A DNA stretch of 64,000 bases from Flagellimonas meishanensis (GTDB lineage: Bacteria; Bacteroidota; Bacteroidia; Flavobacteriales; Flavobacteriaceae), in NCBI RefSeq assembly GCF_019880545.1, contig NZ_JAINVW010000002.1:62001-126000 (forward strand), read 5' to 3'. The translations under genes and the position numbers were made by a program. This document shows, piece after piece, positions 1 through 7,721 of this stretch. Every line of letters starts with the position of its first letter. Positions within the stretch are counted from its first letter, which is position 1. Below the pieces are notes generated by a model. That model did not search any database, was not told the DNA's origin, and saw nothing but the letters and a program-made list of their open reading frames with translations.

Positions 1-303
1 AGGGCATTGACCTTTTCATGGTTACAGCCCAAAAAGAAGTACGATTTGGATACCAATACCAATGGCGAGCATAGGGCATTTGTGGTCACTGGTCTATACG
101 AAGAGGTGTTTCCAATGGATATTTATCCCTTACAATTGTTAAAGGCATGTATGGTAAAAGACTTGGATGAAATGGAACAATTGGGGCTGTACGAAGTGGC
201 ACCCGAGGATTTCTCGCTTACCGAGTTCGTCTGTATCTCAAAACAACCGCACCAACAGATAATCAGGGAAGGATTGGATCTAATGCAAAAAGAATTAGGA
301 TAA
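1..303 (+). CDS. nqrA: NqrA C-terminus (5' end outside window)
   Basis: Last 100 codons of Na+-translocating NADH:quinone reductase subunit A, open to the left edge, ending in TAA just before nqrB. The segment carries the C-terminal NqrA region (PMDIYPLQLLKACMVKDLDE, then TEFVCISKQPH) that is conserved in the family. NqrA is the peripheral quinone-associated subunit of the six-subunit Na+ pump. NqrA is usually about 450 residues, so roughly three quarters of the gene lies outside. An internal TTG at base 7 is not the start; the frame is open upstream. Identification rests on the tail plus the perfect nqrBCDEF order that follows. Confidence 0.93.
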   Translation, partial: RALTFSWLQPKKKYDLDTNTNGEHRAFVVTGLYEEVFPMDIYPLQLLKACMVKDLDEMEQLGLYEVAPEDFSLTEFVCISKQPHQQIIREGLDLMQKELG

Positions 304-304
304 T

Positions 305-1570
305 ATGGGCATGAAAGACAAATTACATCAGCTTAAAGTAAAGTATCAGGGCAAAAAAATGGCCCCTGCATTCAATGCACTCCATACTTTTCTCTTTACA
401 CCCAACGAAACAACACATTCCGGGTCACATGTTAGGGCGGCGGACGATTTGAAAAGGACCATGAACACAGTGATCCTTGCCCTTGTTCCTTGCTTGTTGT
501 TTGGTATGTTCAATACAGGATATCAGCATTATTCCGCCATAAACGGCTTTCCGGAGAGCTTTTCTGTGCTTGAGCACTTTTTGACCTGGGAAAACTTTTG
601 GTTGGGCTTTATCACCGTGATTCCGTTGGTAGTGGTATCCTATGGAGTGGGTCTTGCCATTGAGTTTTTGTTCGCGGTCATCAAGGGCCACGAGGTGGAA
701 GAAGGCTACTTGGTCACAGGAATGTTGGTCCCACTAATTGTTCCGGTGGACACGCCGCTTTGGATGTTGGCCGTAGCGGTCGCTTTCGGCGTTGTCATTG
801 GCAAAGAAGTCTTTGGTGGAACTGGAATGAATATTTTAAATCCAGCCTTGACCATCCGCGCCTTTTTGTTCTTCGCCTATCCAACCTGGATGAGTGGGGA
901 CAAGGTATGGGTACACGGAGCTGTTGAAAGGGCAGGAACCGCGGATGCCATTTCTGGTGAGACCGTATTGGGGTATTTGGCCCAGGGGAACACAGGAGAA
1001 CTTTACCAAAAATATGATTTGGCCGAAATGTTCTACGGATTCATTCCCGGCTCGGTAGGGGAAACATCTACATTCTTGATTCTCTTGGGAGGCCTGTTCT
1101 TGATTTTTTCCAAAATAGCCTCCTGGCGAATCATGGTCAGTGCCGTAATCGGTTCTTTGGTCATGGGATTGATTTTCAATGGCATAGTGGATGCCGGATG
1201 GATTCCAGAGTATAGCAAGTTTTACACCCTTATGAGCTTTGATTTCTGGCAACATTTGATAGTGGGAGGATTGGCTTTCGGTATCGTTTTCATGGCGACG
1301 GACCCGGTTACCGGTTCCCAGACCAATAGGGGAAAGTGGATCTACGGTTTCTTGATCGGATTCCTTTCTGTTATGATTCGTGTATTCAATCCAGGCTACC
1401 CAGAGGGTGTGTTCCTTGCCATCCTATTGATGAACGTTTTCGCACCTACCATTGACCACTACGTGGTTCGAGGAAATGTCAACAGAAGAATGAAACGATT
1501 GAAAACAGCGACCATCTATCCAAGTGCTTCGGATGAGGTTGATACATTAAAAACGGAAACAGCACAATAA
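305..1570 (+). CDS. nqrB: Na+-translocating NADH:quinone reductase subunit B
   Basis: 421-residue integral membrane subunit of Na+-NQR, with about nine or ten hydrophobic segments. It carries the covalent FMN site: Asp214-Ala-Ile-Ser-Gly-Glu-Thr220 fits the flavinylation motif Dxx(S/T)GxT, so Thr220 is the expected phosphoester-linked FMN residue (Thr236 in Vibrio cholerae). ApbE, which performs this attachment, is encoded at 5509-6510. The ATG follows the nqrA stop by one base, and the stop overlaps the nqrC start (TAATG), so translation is probably coupled. The C-terminus is soluble and basic. Nothing looks truncated. Confidence 0.97.
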   Translation: MGMKDKLHQLKVKYQGKKMAPAFNALHTFLFTPNETTHSGSHVRAADDLKRTMNTVILALVPCLLFGMFNTGYQHYSAINGFPESFSVLEHFLTWENFWLGFITVIPLVVVSYGVGLAIEFLFAVIKGHEVEEGYLVTGMLVPLIVPVDTPLWMLAVAVAFGVVIGKEVFGGTGMNILNPALTIRAFLFFAYPTWMSGDKVWVHGAVERAGTADAISGETVLGYLAQGNTGELYQKYDLAEMFYGFIPGSVGETSTFLILLGGLFLIFSKIASWRIMVSAVIGSLVMGLIFNGIVDAGWIPEYSKFYTLMSFDFWQHLIVGGLAFGIVFMATDPVTGSQTNRGKWIYGFLIGFLSVMIRVFNPGYPEGVFLAILLMNVFAPTIDHYVVRGNVNRRMKRLKTATIYPSASDEVDTLKTETAQ

Positions 1571-2322
1571 TGGCACTAAACACAGATAAAAATAGCTACA
1601 CCGTAATCTTTGCAGCAATAATGGTAATTGTTGTAGGGTCACTTTTGGCCTATCTGGCTACCGGACTCAAGGCCCGCATCGACGAAAATGAACGTTTTGA
1701 AAAACAGCAGAACATTCTTTATGCCATGGGGATCAACCGCAATGAAGGCGATGGAGACGTGAGTTTTGTTCCCACCACGGAAGTGGAAAGTGTGTTCTCC
1801 GATTACATTACCAAACAATTATTGGTAGATCCCAGTGGAAATACTGCTGAGGACAACGAGGCATACCTTGTTGACATGAAAAAGCAGTTGAATGCACTGA
1901 AAAGTGGGCAAAATGCCAAACTACCCTTGTTCATAGGGGAGAAAGAAGGCGAAAAGTTCTATATCATACCCATGTACGGTAAGGGACTTTGGGATGCCAT
2001 TTGGGGATTCATATCTGTGGATGACAATATGGTGGTGCAGGGCGTCTACTTTGACCACAAGAGTGAAACACCCGGATTGGGCGCCAACATCAAACAACGT
2101 TTTTTCATGGACGATTTTGTAGGGGAGTCGATTTTGGATGGTAACAGCTATGCTGGAGTGGATGTTGCAAAAGGAAACAACGACCCCCTCAACCAAAACA
2201 AAGAGGACAATGAAGTGGATGCCCTCGCAGGGGCCACCATTACAGGAAATGGAGTGTCCGCCATGATCAAGGAAAGCCTGAAGCTTTATAGACCTTATTT
2301 AGAAACCATTAGAACAAAATAA
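1570..2322 (+). CDS. nqrC: Na+-translocating NADH:quinone reductase subunit C
   Basis: 250 residues with one N-terminal membrane helix (about residues 9-32) and a periplasmic FMN-binding domain. The flavinylation motif DALAGAT places the covalent FMN on Thr223 (Thr225 in V. cholerae), followed by ITGNGVS as in the family. Known role: one-electron carrier of the Na+-NQR chain on the outer face of the inner membrane. The start codon shares one base with the nqrB stop. A two-base gap (one base plus overlap-free spacing) separates it from nqrD. Like NqrB it depends on ApbE from the same locus. Confidence 0.96.
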   Translation: MALNTDKNSYTVIFAAIMVIVVGSLLAYLATGLKARIDENERFEKQQNILYAMGINRNEGDGDVSFVPTTEVESVFSDYITKQLLVDPSGNTAEDNEAYLVDMKKQLNALKSGQNAKLPLFIGEKEGEKFYIIPMYGKGLWDAIWGFISVDDNMVVQGVYFDHKSETPGLGANIKQRFFMDDFVGESILDGNSYAGVDVAKGNNDPLNQNKEDNEVDALAGATITGNGVSAMIKESLKLYRPYLETIRTK

Positions 2323-2323
2323 T

Positions 2324-2971
2324 ATGGCGCTGCTATCAAAAAAGGATGCAAATCTGATTTTAGACCCATTGGCGGACAATAACCCCATAACCATTCAAGT
2401 GTTGGGAATATGTTCTGCCCTGGCAATCACCGCGGAACTAAAAGCTTCCGTGGTCATGGCCATTTCCGTGATTTTTGTGTTGGGCGTAGGTAACGTTGTC
2501 ATCTCCTTGATGCGAAACATCATCCCATCAAAAATTAGGATCATCGTACAATTGGTGGTCGTGGCGACCTTGGTGATTATTGTGGACCAAGTGCTGAAAG
2601 CCTTTGCCTATGAATTGAGCAAGACCCTTTCCGTTTTTGTGGGACTGATTATTACCAACTGTATCATCATGGGGCGTTTTGAGGCCTTTGCCCTTGGCAA
2701 CGGGCCTTGGAAATCCTTTTTGGATGGTATCGGGAACGCACTGGGTTATGGTGTGATACTTATCATAGTAGGATTTTTCAGGGAACTATTGGGTTCCGGG
2801 ACCCTTTTCGGTATTCAGGTGTTGGGCGACCCAGTGGCCAAGACCGGACTTTATGCCTTGGGCTATGAAAATAACGGATTCATGATCATTCCTCCTGCGG
2901 CCTTGATTGTAGTGGGAATTATTATTTGGGTACAACGGTCCAGGAACAGGGCCTTAATCGAAGAAGCATAA
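2324..2971 (+). CDS. nqrD: Na+-translocating NADH:quinone reductase subunit D
   Basis: 215-residue, six-helix membrane subunit of Na+-NQR. It belongs to the RnfE/NqrD family, with the conserved NCIIMGRFEAFALGN segment that contains the cysteine involved in the intramembrane iron site shared with NqrE. The N-terminus (DPLADNNPITIQVLGICSAL) carries the matching second cysteine. The gene starts one base after nqrC and ends ten bases before nqrE. Length is normal for the family (about 210). The pairing with NqrE as an inverted pseudo-symmetric unit is known from the Vibrio structure. Confidence 0.96.
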   Translation: MALLSKKDANLILDPLADNNPITIQVLGICSALAITAELKASVVMAISVIFVLGVGNVVISLMRNIIPSKIRIIVQLVVVATLVIIVDQVLKAFAYELSKTLSVFVGLIITNCIIMGRFEAFALGNGPWKSFLDGIGNALGYGVILIIVGFFRELLGSGTLFGIQVLGDPVAKTGLYALGYENNGFMIIPPAALIVVGIIIWVQRSRNRALIEEA

Positions 2972-2981
2972 ATAGGAAGCT

Positions 2982-3722
2982 ATGTTAGAGCATTTAGAAC
3001 TTTTTTTCAAGTCGATTTTTATAGACAACATGGTTTTTGCTGTCTTTTTGGGCATGTGTTCCTATTTGGCGGTTTCCAAGAAGGTCTCCACTGCGGTGGG
3101 TCTGGGTGCCGCGGTAATCTTTGTCCTGGGTGTTACGGTGCCATTGAACTGGTTGTTGGACCAATATCTTTTGCAAGACGGGGCACTGGCTTGGTTGGGA
3201 CCGGAATATGCTGAGTATGACCTTGGTTTCCTTTCCTTCATCCTGTTCATTGCTACCATAGCGACCATGGTTCAATTGGTTGAAATCGTGGTGGAGAAGT
3301 TTTCACCCGCACTCTATAATTCACTGGGTATCTTTTTGCCGTTGATTGCGGTTAACTGTGCCATTTTAGGGGGATCCCTTTTCATGCAGACCCGTGAGAT
3401 TCCTAACCTGGGATTGGCCTTCAACTACGGAATTAGCTCTGGGATTGGATGGTTCCTGGCCATTCTGGCAATAGCCGCCATCCGGGAAAAAATCAGGTAT
3501 TCCAACGTACCCGCACCACTTAGGGGACTTGGAATCACTTTCATCATCACAGGGTTGATGGGGATTGGGTTCCAAAGCTTTGGGGGCATGTTGACCGGGG
3601 ACAACGAACCACCGGAACCAACACAGACCACCACGGCCAAAACCGAAGAGGAAAAAGAAATCAAAAAAGAGATTGTTGAGGAAGAAAACACGGTCTCATA
3701 TAACGAAGTTGTAAATAAGTAA
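2982..3722 (+). CDS. nqrE: Na+-translocating NADH:quinone reductase subunit E with C-terminal charged tail
   Basis: 246 residues; the first about 207 are the six-helix RnfA/NqrE fold, with cysteine motifs near FLGMCSYLAVSKK and AVNCAILGGSLF. It partners NqrD around the intramembrane Fe centre. Two differences from the roughly 200-residue Vibrio form are visible: a short insertion in the first loop (around QDGALAWLGPEYAEYDLG) and a polar tail of about 38 residues rich in Glu, Lys, Thr and Pro (bases about 3609-3719). The stop overlaps the nqrF ATG by one base. The tail probably faces the aqueous side; its role is unknown. Confidence 0.95.
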   Translation: MLEHLELFFKSIFIDNMVFAVFLGMCSYLAVSKKVSTAVGLGAAVIFVLGVTVPLNWLLDQYLLQDGALAWLGPEYAEYDLGFLSFILFIATIATMVQLVEIVVEKFSPALYNSLGIFLPLIAVNCAILGGSLFMQTREIPNLGLAFNYGISSGIGWFLAILAIAAIREKIRYSNVPAPLRGLGITFIITGLMGIGFQSFGGMLTGDNEPPEPTQTTTAKTEEEKEIKKEIVEEENTVSYNEVVNK

Positions 3723-5032
3723 TGATGATATTAGCAAGTACTGGAGGTACCATTTTAATTACCATTGTAGCGTTTCTCATCTTGTTGCTGATGTTGGTGG
3801 CCTTGTTGTTGTTCACCAAGGAGAAATTGTCCCCATCGGGACCGGTTACCATCACCATAAATGGTGAAAAACAAGTGGAAGTGGCATCGGGCAGTTCACT
3901 TTTGTCCACTTTGGGGAACCAGAAAATATTTTTGCCATCAGCTTGTGGTGGTGGCGGAACCTGTATTCAGTGCGAGTGCCATGTACTTTCCGGTGGAGGG
4001 GAGGCCCTGCCGACGGAAACACCGCACTTTTCCAAAAAAGAGCTTCAAGAAGGGGCACGATTGGCTTGCCAGGTGAAGGTGAAACAGAACATGGAAATTA
4101 CCATCCCTGAAGAGGTTTTCGGTATCAAGAAATGGGAAGGGACCGTGGTACGTAACTTCAATGTGGCCTCTTTCATTAAGGAATTTGTGGTGGAAATCCC
4201 AGAGGATATGAACTACAAGGCTGGGGGCTATATCCAGATTGAAATTCCACCCTGCGAGATAAAATACGCTGATATCGACATTACAGCGCACCCGGAAGAA
4301 CATGAGACGCCGGATAAGTTCCAGGCCGAATGGGATAAGTTTAATCTGTGGCCGTTGGTCATGAAAAATCCTGAAACGGTGGAGCGCGCCTATTCTATGG
4401 CCTCATACCCGGCTGAGGGAAGGGAAATCATGTTGAATGTACGTATTGCCACACCACCATGGGATCGTTCCAAAAATGGATGGATGGATGTAAATCCCGG
4501 TATTGCTTCCTCGTACATTTTCTCCCTAAAACCTGGCGATAAGGTAACGATATCAGGACCTTTTGGTGAATTCTTCATCAATGAGTCCGATTCTGAAATG
4601 CTTTATGTAGGTGGGGGAGCTGGAATGGCACCAATGCGTTCGCACCTGTATCACTTGTTCAAGACCTTGAAAACGAACAGAAAAGTGACCTACTGGTACG
4701 GGGGACGTTCCAAGAGGGAATTGTTCTACATCGACCATTTTAAACAGTTGGAGAATGACTTTCCAAATTTCAAGTTCTATATGGCACTTTCAGAGCCTCT
4801 GGAAGAGGATAATTGGAAAGTAAAGAAAGATATAAATGATGAGGAAGGTGATGGCTTTGTTGGATTCATCCACAATTGTGTCATCGACAATTACCTTAAT
4901 CACCATGAATCACCGGAGGACATCGAACTTTATTTCTGTGGCCCACCCTTGATGAACAAGGCAGTTCAGAAAATGGGTGAGGATTTTGGTATTCCCGATG
5001 AGAATATCAGATTCGATGATTTTGGAGGGTAA
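3722..5032 (+). CDS. nqrF: Na+-translocating NADH:quinone reductase subunit F (NADH dehydrogenase)
   Basis: 436 residues. One N-terminal membrane helix (about 7-28), then a 2Fe-2S ferredoxin domain with ligands Cys75, Cys81, Cys84 and Cys116. Their spacing (6, 3, 32) is identical to Vibrio Cys70/76/79/111. An FAD domain follows (RAYSMASYP), then an NADH-binding domain (GGGAGMAPMRS and CGPPLMNKAV), ending in the FDDFGG tail typical of NqrF. It oxidises NADH and passes electrons into the pump. It overlaps nqrE by one base and is the last gene before a REP-like hairpin and a terminator. Confidence 0.98.
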   Translation: MMILASTGGTILITIVAFLILLLMLVALLLFTKEKLSPSGPVTITINGEKQVEVASGSSLLSTLGNQKIFLPSACGGGGTCIQCECHVLSGGGEALPTETPHFSKKELQEGARLACQVKVKQNMEITIPEEVFGIKKWEGTVVRNFNVASFIKEFVVEIPEDMNYKAGGYIQIEIPPCEIKYADIDITAHPEEHETPDKFQAEWDKFNLWPLVMKNPETVERAYSMASYPAEGREIMLNVRIATPPWDRSKNGWMDVNPGIASSYIFSLKPGDKVTISGPFGEFFINESDSEMLYVGGGAGMAPMRSHLYHLFKTLKTNRKVTYWYGGRSKRELFYIDHFKQLENDFPNFKFYMALSEPLEEDNWKVKKDINDEEGDGFVGFIHNCVIDNYLNHHESPEDIELYFCGPPLMNKAVQKMGEDFGIPDENIRFDDFGG

Positions 5033-5050
5033 TTAGTTTAAAAATTTATC

Positions 5051-5092
5051 ACCTCGAGCGCCTGCCGTTGGACAGGAGGGCAGTCCAGAGGT
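5051..5092. repeat. REP-like imperfect palindrome
   Basis: Begins ACCTCGAGCG and ends CAGTCCAGAGGT. Outer arms ACCTC/GAGGT and inner arms CTGCC (5062-5066)/GGCAG (5079-5083) can fold into one long hairpin. It resembles the dispersed CTCGAG/GTC-containing intergenic palindromes common in flavobacterial genomes, but only one copy is in this window, so its repeat status is inferred. It lies between nqrF and the terminator. Confidence 0.5.
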
Positions 5093-5104
5093 CATTAAAA
5101 AACC

Positions 5105-5137
5105 AAACCGATGTAATAGCACTGCATCGGTTTTTTT
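5105..5137 (+). terminator. Rho-independent terminator after nqrF
   Basis: Nine-base-pair stem AAACCGATG (5105-5113) with CATCGGTTT (5125-5133), an 11-base loop and a T-run to 5137. It ends only 11 bases before the next start codon, so it may act as an attenuator that sets expression of the downstream small gene and apbE relative to nqr. Confidence 0.8.
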
Positions 5138-5148
5138 ATCATTGTGGT

Positions 5149-5508
5149 ATGGGAAGGGAACTATCTGAACAGGAATTACATAATCTGGCCATGAATATCG
5201 TGGGGAGGGAACTGGAATCCGATGGTTTTGAATTTATGGCCATCAACAGCAAACTAAAAAAGAACCCGCAATACGTCTGCCTCAAGGAAAAAGTGCTCCA
5301 CTTCATCGTTGTTCGGAATGTGGAATTTCCCAATGATCCCAGGGAGTACGACGAATCCTTGATGCAAAAGGTAAAGGACCATGCCCTGAAATTTGAGGCC
5401 AGGACCTACTTCGTAGGGGTTGGACTTTCCAATGCAGCCGACCAAAACCTGCCCGTCTACTTGAATGAAGAGTATATTGTTGACTATCAAGGACTAATTG
5501 AGATTTAG
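5149..5508 (+). CDS. Small conserved protein between nqrF and apbE, function unknown
   Basis: 119 residues from the ATG at 5149 (MGRELSEQELHNLAMNIVG). The frame is open further up, to 5068, but that would run through the terminator hairpin, so 5149 is chosen. Soluble, acidic, no signal peptide, no cysteine cluster, no FAD or NADH motif. Homologues at this spot in flavobacteria are, from memory, often labelled NqrF, but nothing in the sequence supports a ferredoxin or flavoprotein function. The stop abuts the apbE ATG with no gap, so the two are surely cotranslated. An accessory role in Na+-NQR maturation is an inference from position alone. Confidence 0.85.
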   Translation: MGRELSEQELHNLAMNIVGRELESDGFEFMAINSKLKKNPQYVCLKEKVLHFIVVRNVEFPNDPREYDESLMQKVKDHALKFEARTYFVGVGLSNAADQNLPVYLNEEYIVDYQGLIEI

Positions 5509-6510
5509 ATGAAAACGAAGCTGGCCATTCTTGCTTGCACAATTTTGTTTTTGGGCTGTACTACCTCATGGGTTAAAAACCAAAATCGGGGCAATGCCCT
5601 GGGTACCACATATTCCATTATCTATATGGCTGACGGCCCTTTGGATTTTCAACGGGAGATTGACTCTGTACTCCAGGTGTTGAACCAATCCCTTTCCACG
5701 TACATCCCCACTTCCGATATTTCCCGGATAAATGATGGGGATTCAACAGTGGTCGTTGATCATATGTTCCAAGAGGTATTTGAGGTTTCCACCCAGGTGC
5801 ATGGAGCTTCCAATGGCTATTTTGACCCTACAGTAGGTGTTTTGGCCAATGCTTGGGGCTTTGGACCAGGGGAACCAATGAATTTGGACAGCCTTAAAGT
5901 GGACAGTCTTTTAAAATATGTGGGTTGGGAGAAGGTTAGGTTGATGGGTGACAGAACCATCCAAAAGAACCATCCGGGCATCCGTTTTGACTTCAATGCA
6001 GTTGCCAAAGGCTATGCCATAGATCGTTTGGGCGCCCTGTTGGACACCAAAGGAATCAAAAACTATCTGGTGGAAGTTGGGGGGGAAATCCTGGCCAAGG
6101 GCACCAACGTGGTTTCGGATAAGAAATGGACCGTTGGCATAGATGATCCACAGGTGGAAACGGGTCGGCAGCTAAAATTGATTGTTTCCTTGGAGGATAG
6201 GGCCATGGCTTCTTCAGGGAACTACAGAAAATTTAGGATAGACACAGAAACGGGTGAAAAGTTTGTGCACACCATTGATCCCAAAACTGGGTACACAAAA
6301 AATTCCCATGTGCTGGCAACCAGTGTTGTAGCGCCAAATTGTGCACAGGCAGATGCATTTGCCACGGCATTCATGGCAATGGATTTGGAGGATTCCAAAA
6401 TGGTTTTGAAGGAGCAGGGCCAACTGGAGGCCTACATTATTTATTTGGATGATGAGGGAAATACCCAAGAATTTATGACCCAGGGATTTGCCGAACTGAT
6501 CGTGCAATGA
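5509..6510 (+). CDS. apbE: FAD:protein FMN transferase (lipoprotein)
   Basis: 333 residues. N-terminal lipoprotein signal with lipobox LFLGC (Cys at about 17), so it is exported and anchored. ApbE motifs are present in order: DFNAVAKGYAIDRL, VEVGGEILAKG, HTIDPKTGYTKNS and the metal/FAD-site segment AQADAFATAFMAMD. The enzyme splits FAD and transfers FMN to Thr in Dxx(S/T)GxT sites, here expected on NqrB Thr220 and NqrC Thr223. It starts directly at the stop of the preceding small gene. It meets the minus-strand methyltransferase tail to tail with no spacing. Confidence 0.96.
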   Translation: MKTKLAILACTILFLGCTTSWVKNQNRGNALGTTYSIIYMADGPLDFQREIDSVLQVLNQSLSTYIPTSDISRINDGDSTVVVDHMFQEVFEVSTQVHGASNGYFDPTVGVLANAWGFGPGEPMNLDSLKVDSLLKYVGWEKVRLMGDRTIQKNHPGIRFDFNAVAKGYAIDRLGALLDTKGIKNYLVEVGGEILAKGTNVVSDKKWTVGIDDPQVETGRQLKLIVSLEDRAMASSGNYRKFRIDTETGEKFVHTIDPKTGYTKNSHVLATSVVAPNCAQADAFATAFMAMDLEDSKMVLKEQGQLEAYIIYLDDEGNTQEFMTQGFAELIVQ

Positions 6511-7275
6511 CTATTTTTTTACGAGCGGAATGATTTCTCTCTGCGCCAATCGGTACCTCTCGATATCATTTTGTGATAGTTTTTCTGTGTACAGCACCTC
6601 TTCTACCGTGAATCCGGCCGACCTCAATTTGTCAAAATAATCCCTCCCATAAATACGTACATGGTCGTATTGGCCAAAAATACGGGCACGTTCCTTTTTG
6701 TCGGTAATGGAATCATCCTCAAAGGTTTCTTTTCTATCCAAGTCTTGAGGAATCTGAAAAATACCCCATCCTGCAGGTTTCATGACCCGATATAGCTCCC
6801 GCATGGCACGACCATCATCAGGAATATGTTCCAGGACATGGTTGCACAGGATTACATCGAAGGTATCATCAGGGAAGGGAAGATTGCAGATATCCGCCTT
6901 CACGTCTGCCAAGGGCGAATTAAGATCTGTAGTGATATAGTCGATGTTCTTCAACTTTTTAAATCTGGAATAAAAGGCCTGCTCGGGTGCAAAATGAAGC
7001 ACTTTCAGTTTCTTGTTGAAAAAATCCGTTTCATTTTTCAGATATAACCATAAAAGACGATGCCTTTCCAACGACAGGGTGGAGGGAGAAAGTACATTTT
7101 CCCGTGGGTTTTCATACCCGTAGGGCAAAAATTTTCTGAAGCTTTTTCCATCGATAGGATCCGTAAATCGATTCCCTTTTAACCAAAAAGCGATTATCGG
7201 TCGTACCCAATAGCTCAATCGAATGAGTAAGGGTCTTGGAATTAAATTCAGGAAGTACCTAAAAAGTTTTGACAC
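6511..7275 (-). CDS. SAM-dependent methyltransferase (type 11)
   Basis: 254 residues. Class I methyltransferase core with a degenerate SAM loop (VLHFAPEQAFYSRF, then DYITTDLNSPLADVKADICN) and a clear post-motif block CNHVLEHIPDDGRAMRELYRV typical of the Methyltransf_11 family. A hydrophobic/basic N-terminus (FRYFLNLIPRPLLIRLSYWV) suggests contact with the membrane. The substrate is not predictable. It stands alone: apbE is convergent, and a GxxExxY gene lies upstream on the same strand after 24 bases. Confidence 0.85.
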   Translation of the reverse strand: MSKLFRYFLNLIPRPLLIRLSYWVRPIIAFWLKGNRFTDPIDGKSFRKFLPYGYENPRENVLSPSTLSLERHRLLWLYLKNETDFFNKKLKVLHFAPEQAFYSRFKKLKNIDYITTDLNSPLADVKADICNLPFPDDTFDVILCNHVLEHIPDDGRAMRELYRVMKPAGWGIFQIPQDLDRKETFEDDSITDKKERARIFGQYDHVRIYGRDYFDKLRSAGFTVEEVLYTEKLSQNDIERYRLAQREIIPLVKK

Positions 7276-7299
7276 GAATGGCTCTAATTATCACAAATT

Positions 7300-7674
7300 T
7301 TAAAGCAATACTCTTTTATAGCTAAGACTATCCTCCCCAAAATTAATTATTATACCTAGTTGTATTTTGGATGCTGCCAAATAGTTCAAGGTTTGTTTTA
7401 CATGACTACTATTAAGTTTCTCTACGGCTTTAAGCTCCAGGATGATTTTGTTGTCCACCAAAAAATCAGCATAGTAATGATGCTTTAGCGTTTTTTCTTT
7501 GTAGACGATTTCGAACTTGACTTCCTTTTGGTATGGAACCCCATTCTCTTTTAACTCAATTTCCAACGCTTCGCTATAAACCGCCTCACTGAAACCTTTT
7601 CCTAACTCATTATGGATATCCATGCATAAACCTATAACAAAGTAGGACTCATTTTTAAAAATGATTTGGGACAT
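7300..7674 (-). CDS. GxxExxY family protein
   Basis: 124 residues. The family-naming motif is present (GKGFSEAVYSEALE), followed by a PD-(D/E)xK-like core: YYADFLVDNKIILELKAV, with Asp and Glu-x-Lys spaced as in nuclease folds, and a C-terminal NYLAASKIQLGIIINFG strand-helix. The biochemical function of this widespread family is not established. The surrounding DNA is more AT-rich than the neighbours and the protein often occurs in many copies per genome, so lateral mobility is possible. No partner gene is seen here. Confidence 0.88.
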   Translation of the reverse strand: MSQIIFKNESYFVIGLCMDIHNELGKGFSEAVYSEALEIELKENGVPYQKEVKFEIVYKEKTLKHHYYADFLVDNKIILELKAVEKLNSSHVKQTLNYLAASKIQLGIIINFGEDSLSYKRVLL

Positions 7675-7721
7675 TTATTAGTGTAATTAGTGAAATATGT
7701 GTCATAGAAGAATCTTATCAT

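Noticed and set aside
836..1255. A 139-codon minus-strand frame inside nqrB
   Set aside because: Fully covered by nqrB with intact motifs; no start signal or protein-like composition.
5068..5148. Upstream start for the small gene before apbE
   Set aside because: It would translate through the nqrF terminator hairpin and REP-like element; the ATG at 5149 fits the conserved N-terminus.
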